From Maricaulis sp017643475 (GTDB lineage: Bacteria > Pseudomonadota > Alphaproteobacteria > Caulobacterales > Maricaulaceae): 64,000 bases of DNA. Shown here piece by piece: positions 61,601 through 64,000 of the stretch. The stretch is taken from contig NZ_CP138920.1 of the NCBI RefSeq assembly GCF_047123815.1, positions 1,426,001 to 1,490,000 on the forward strand, read 5' to 3'. The notes under the pieces are model-generated. The model had not been told where the DNA came from and made no database searches. It saw only the letters and a list, made by a program, of their open reading frames with translations. Position numbers and translations under genes: made by a program. The stretch's first letter is position 1; the number at the start of each line of letters is the position of its first letter.

Positions 61601-61993
61601 CTTGGCTTCTGCACGGCGGGCAGTTGCGGCAGTTTGAAGCCAGTCCAGTGCAGCCGCCACTTCATCAAACACCGCGACCTCGACATTGAGTTCCGGCATC
61701 TGTTTCCACACTGTCTCGTAATGCGCCTCGGTCCAGGCGTTCGGTGGCAAGAAGGCGATCGGCAGCTTGCGCTCGAGCGCAAACACAAAATTCTCGACGA
61801 TCTCGGCCGAATAGGACGGCGTGCTGGTCACTTCGGTGACCCGCGCATCCACAAGCACAGCTGTGGCATCGCCCCCCGCAACGAGCTCCCGTACAGTCTC
61901 ATGAGCCCAACCGGCCTCCTGACGGCTGAGCACGCCCCAGCTTGTCATCGAGACAAACGGCCCCTCTTCGAGAAGCTCTACCTTCACAGCCAT
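61583..61993 (-). CDS. SpoIIAA-like (STAS-fold) small protein 1
   Basis: Starting from ATG 61993, 136 residues. An alpha/beta pattern with a central VLVDARVTEVTS strand-turn and a C-terminal VEVAVFDEVAAALDWLQTAA helix fits the SpoIIAA-like fold. The ending is shared with the two small proteins encoded just upstream (62118 and 62507). The function is unknown. The N-terminal start might be the GTG at 62005. The Lys/Ala-rich tail overlaps the terminator of mmsA. Confidence 0.65.
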   Translation of the reverse strand: MAVKVELLEEGPFVSMTSWGVLSRQEAGWAHETVRELVAGGDATAVLVDARVTEVTSTPSYSAEIVENFVFALERKLPIAFLPPNAWTEAHYETVWKQMPELNVEVAVFDEVAAALDWLQTAATARRAEAKKKAAL

Positions 61994-62117
61994 ACGCACC
62001 ACCAAACACTATTCGTCTTGTTTTTTGTCCCATCGGGACAGCGGAGACCTACAGGGCAGCGGCAGGCCTTGCCAGTATTTGAAAATTCGATTCACCTACC
62101 ACAGAAGGCATTCCGGG

Positions 62118-62510
62118 CTAGCTGCACTTCTTTCGCGAGCTGGCGATTTCCGCGCTCAGCCAGTCGCGCGCCTCTTCCTCATCGCGGAAGGTCTCAAGGC
62201 GCAAACCAAATGCTGAAACCGTTCCGAACAACAGGGCCACCTGCTCGTCGGGAAAGTCACTGGGCATGACCAGGGCTGCGGGGCGCGTCCCGATCATGGT
62301 CGCCGCGGTTTTCAGCGAACGCAGCCAGGTCTCGTGGGAGACATCCCAGCGGGCATGATCCATGACGTAGAGAAATCCGGAAGGATCAGTTTTCGCGACC
62401 TCGTCTGCCAGCATGCCTTCCTGGCTGCCCGCATCCGCTTCGGTGCGCTGTCCGGTCTGGTACACCAGGAGGATGCCGGTCTCGGCATCATACTCCAGCA
62501 TCGCAATCAT
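62118..62510 (-). CDS. SpoIIAA-like (STAS-fold) small protein 2
   Basis: The 130 residues have the same layout as the neighbouring two: YDAETGILLVYQTGQ as first strands, FLYVMDHARWDVS in the central position, and LETFRDEEEARDWLSAEI as closing helix. Its start overlaps the stop of protein 3 by four bases (ATGA), so the two are co-translated. No catalytic residues or known partner could be identified. Confidence 0.68.
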   Translation of the reverse strand: MIAMLEYDAETGILLVYQTGQRTEADAGSQEGMLADEVAKTDPSGFLYVMDHARWDVSHETWLRSLKTAATMIGTRPAALVMPSDFPDEQVALLFGTVSAFGLRLETFRDEEEARDWLSAEIASSRKKCS

Positions 62511-62887
62511 CGGCTTCGGGCGACCTTTGCGACCCAGTCCACGGCCTCCTCCAGTGTCGCAAAAACACGGACCGGCGTGCCATTGTTGAAGCCCGTCAGC
62601 TCCAGCAACATGGACTGGTCGGGTGTCACGCCACCATCGATGACATAGGCTGTTGGAACATGGGTGCCGATCTTTTCGAAATAGTCGGCAATCAGATCAA
62701 TCCAGGCTTCCATGGGGATGTTGACCGTGTCGGCGCGTGTATCGATTACGACGCCGCGCGGATTGTTCGCGAAGACAGCGTCACGCGTGTCATCAATAGC
62801 CTGGTCGATATCTGCAGGTCGGATATCACCACTGCCAACCTGCAAAACGATGCGTTTCTCGGGCAGAAATCTGACACTGATCGGCAT
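62507..62887 (-). CDS. SpoIIAA-like (STAS-fold) small protein 3
   Basis: The 126 residues run from VRFLPEKRIVLQVGSGDI through GVVIDTRADTVNIP and TAYVIDGG to VRVFATLEEAVDWVAKVA. The order of strands and helices and the closing VxxFxxxxEAxxW motif match the two downstream genes, so the three are probably paralogs. It is the first gene of this little operon and is divergent from the alcohol dehydrogenase. Confidence 0.68.
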   Translation of the reverse strand: MPISVRFLPEKRIVLQVGSGDIRPADIDQAIDDTRDAVFANNPRGVVIDTRADTVNIPMEAWIDLIADYFEKIGTHVPTAYVIDGGVTPDQSMLLELTGFNNGTPVRVFATLEEAVDWVAKVARSR

Positions 62888-62998
62888 GCAATCCCCGCGC
62901 GAACGACTGCATGGCGTACAATATACGGAAGAAACTCCGGTTCAAGGCGCTTGCAGTAGTTTGCGGCTTTGGTCACCCTGTCCAGGAGGAGACTATTC

Positions 62999-64000
62999 AT
63001 GCCCGCGTACGACTTCCGGACCGTTCCGCACATCCATATTGGCCGCGGTGCTTCGCGCCATCTGGCGCGCATTTGCGCGCCGCTGATCGGTTCGGCGAAA
63101 CGTATCTTCCTGGTGACCGATAGCGGTGTTCGCGGCCACGGCCTCACAGATGCCGCTGTCACCAGCCTGCAAGCTGCCGGGCTTGAGGTCCTCATCTTCG
63201 ATCAGGTGGTTGCTGATCCGCCCCGCGATGTGGTCCTAATGGCCGAGGACAAGGCCCGCGACTTTGGTGCTGAAATAGTCATCGGGCTTGGCGGTGGAAG
63301 CTCGATGGACACGGCGAAACTGATCGCTCTATTGCTCGGCTCGACACAGACTCTGGAAGACATGTACGGCGTCAACAATGCCACCGGCCCGCGCCTGCCG
63401 CTGGTGTTGATCCCGACAACGGCGGGTACCGGTTCCGAAGTCACTCCGATTTCCGTCATCACGATTGGTGAAAGCACCAAGATGGGCGTCAACGCCCCGC
63501 CACTCTATGCCGACATTGCTGTCCTCGATGCCGAGCTGACCCTGGGTTTACCGCGAGCGGTCACAGCAGCGACGGGCATCGATGCCATGGTACACGCCAT
63601 CGAGGGCTTCACCTCCAAAATCGAAAAGAACGCCGTCTCTGACAGCCTGGCGCTGGCCGGATTGAAGAAACTTCACGGTGCCATCGAACGAGCCTGTTCG
63701 AATGGGGACGATATCGAAGCACGTGAAGACATGCTGACGGGCGCCCTGCTGGCCGGCCAGGCCTTTGCCAATGCGCCCGTCGGGGCCGTGCACGCGCTCG
63801 CCTATCCTCTGGGCGGGGTGTTTCACATCCCGCACGGACTATCCAATTCACTGATGCTGCCGCCGGTGCTGCGGTACAACGCTCAGGCCGCCGAACCTCT
63901 CTACGCGGAACTCGCCGAACATCTCGGCTTGCATGCCTCGACCGACGGGCTGGTCACCGAGATGGAGCGCATCGCTGACGAAGTTGGCATCGAGACCCGG
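62999..64000 (+). CDS. Iron-containing alcohol dehydrogenase, 3' end missing
   Basis: The ATG at 62999 follows an AGGAGGA ribosome site, and the frame stays open for 334 codons to the window end. The group III alcohol dehydrogenase features are present: IGLGGGSSMDTAK, LVLIPTTAGTGSEVTPISV, and metal ligands Asp and His in ATGIDAMVHAIEGF and two His in GAVHALAYPLGGVFHIPHG. A complete member would have about 380 residues, so some 45 are missing. It may reduce semialdehydes or oxidise hydroxy acids; proximity to mmsA suggests a hydroxyacid step, but that is a guess. Confidence 0.9.
   Translation, partial: MPAYDFRTVPHIHIGRGASRHLARICAPLIGSAKRIFLVTDSGVRGHGLTDAAVTSLQAAGLEVLIFDQVVADPPRDVVLMAEDKARDFGAEIVIGLGGGSSMDTAKLIALLLGSTQTLEDMYGVNNATGPRLPLVLIPTTAGTGSEVTPISVITIGESTKMGVNAPPLYADIAVLDAELTLGLPRAVTAATGIDAMVHAIEGFTSKIEKNAVSDSLALAGLKKLHGAIERACSNGDDIEAREDMLTGALLAGQAFANAPVGAVHALAYPLGGVFHIPHGLSNSLMLPPVLRYNAQAAEPLYAELAEHLGLHASTDGLVTEMERIADEVGIETR

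Noticed and set aside
1..64000. tRNA or rRNA genes, CRISPR arrays, insertion sequences and prophage
   Set aside because: None of the diagnostic features (T-loop motifs, repeated spacers, transposase motifs, integrase) was found on reading the intergenic regions.

Overview
The window is GC-rich DNA from an alphaproteobacterium. The best guess is a Maricaulis-like member of the Caulobacterales/Hyphomonadaceae group. This rests on TonB-dependent import, secreted phosphatase and peptidases, an ECF11-type RpoE/ChrR pair, an alphaproteobacterial che operon with CheD and an AqpS-type arsenic operon. Genus is inference; no rRNA, tRNA, CRISPR array, integrase or insertion sequence was seen. Both ends cut genes: a metzincin-like protease on the left and an iron-dependent alcohol dehydrogenase on the right.

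Layout. 1-5957: secreted protease, YbaN-like membrane protein, M19 dipeptidase, repeat-containing secreted protein, alkaline phosphatase. 6035-18624: one tightly packed minus-strand operon in the order Hpt, STAS, cheY, cheA, cheW, PAS-rich MCP, cheR, cheD, cheB, soluble MCP-like protein with a CheZ-like motif, STAS, receiver-PP2C phosphatase, HATPase. It combines a complete chemosensory pathway with an RsbU/RsbV/RsbW-like partner-switching module. 18962-24855: a LacI regulator, then rpoE-chrR diverging from an FAD oxidoreductase, DUF1365 and cyclopropane synthase operon, with back-to-back ECF-type promoters. 24976-30958: GGDEF-EAL protein, hemN with an in-frame amber codon, DEAD-box helicase. 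30977-40516: thioesterases, Old Yellow Enzyme, SDR, DMT transporter, ftsY and mtaB. 40689-48638: TonB-dependent receptor, two secreted peptidases, twin SDRs. 48875-52239: sdhCDAB. 52306-55424: acyltransferase and an arsR-arsC-aqpS operon. 55421-64000: lipoprotein, serine-protease autotransporter, mmsA, three small SpoIIAA-like proteins, alcohol dehydrogenase.

Gene integrity is unusual. Five genes (M19 dipeptidase, HATPase, cheB, cheR, M61-like peptidase) are broken by small frame shifts, each at a G/C homopolymer or a GC dinucleotide run. A sixth, the rpoE start, may be too. hemN has a TAG where the family has tryptophan. Reading across each break restores a full-length family member with intact motifs, so assembly error is at least as likely as real decay.

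The most interesting biology is in three places: the chemotaxis plus partner-switch operon with a possible CheZ-like phosphatase, the RpoE/ChrR switch whose anti-sigma factor lacks the usual zinc cysteines, and the cluster of three SpoIIAA-like proteins.
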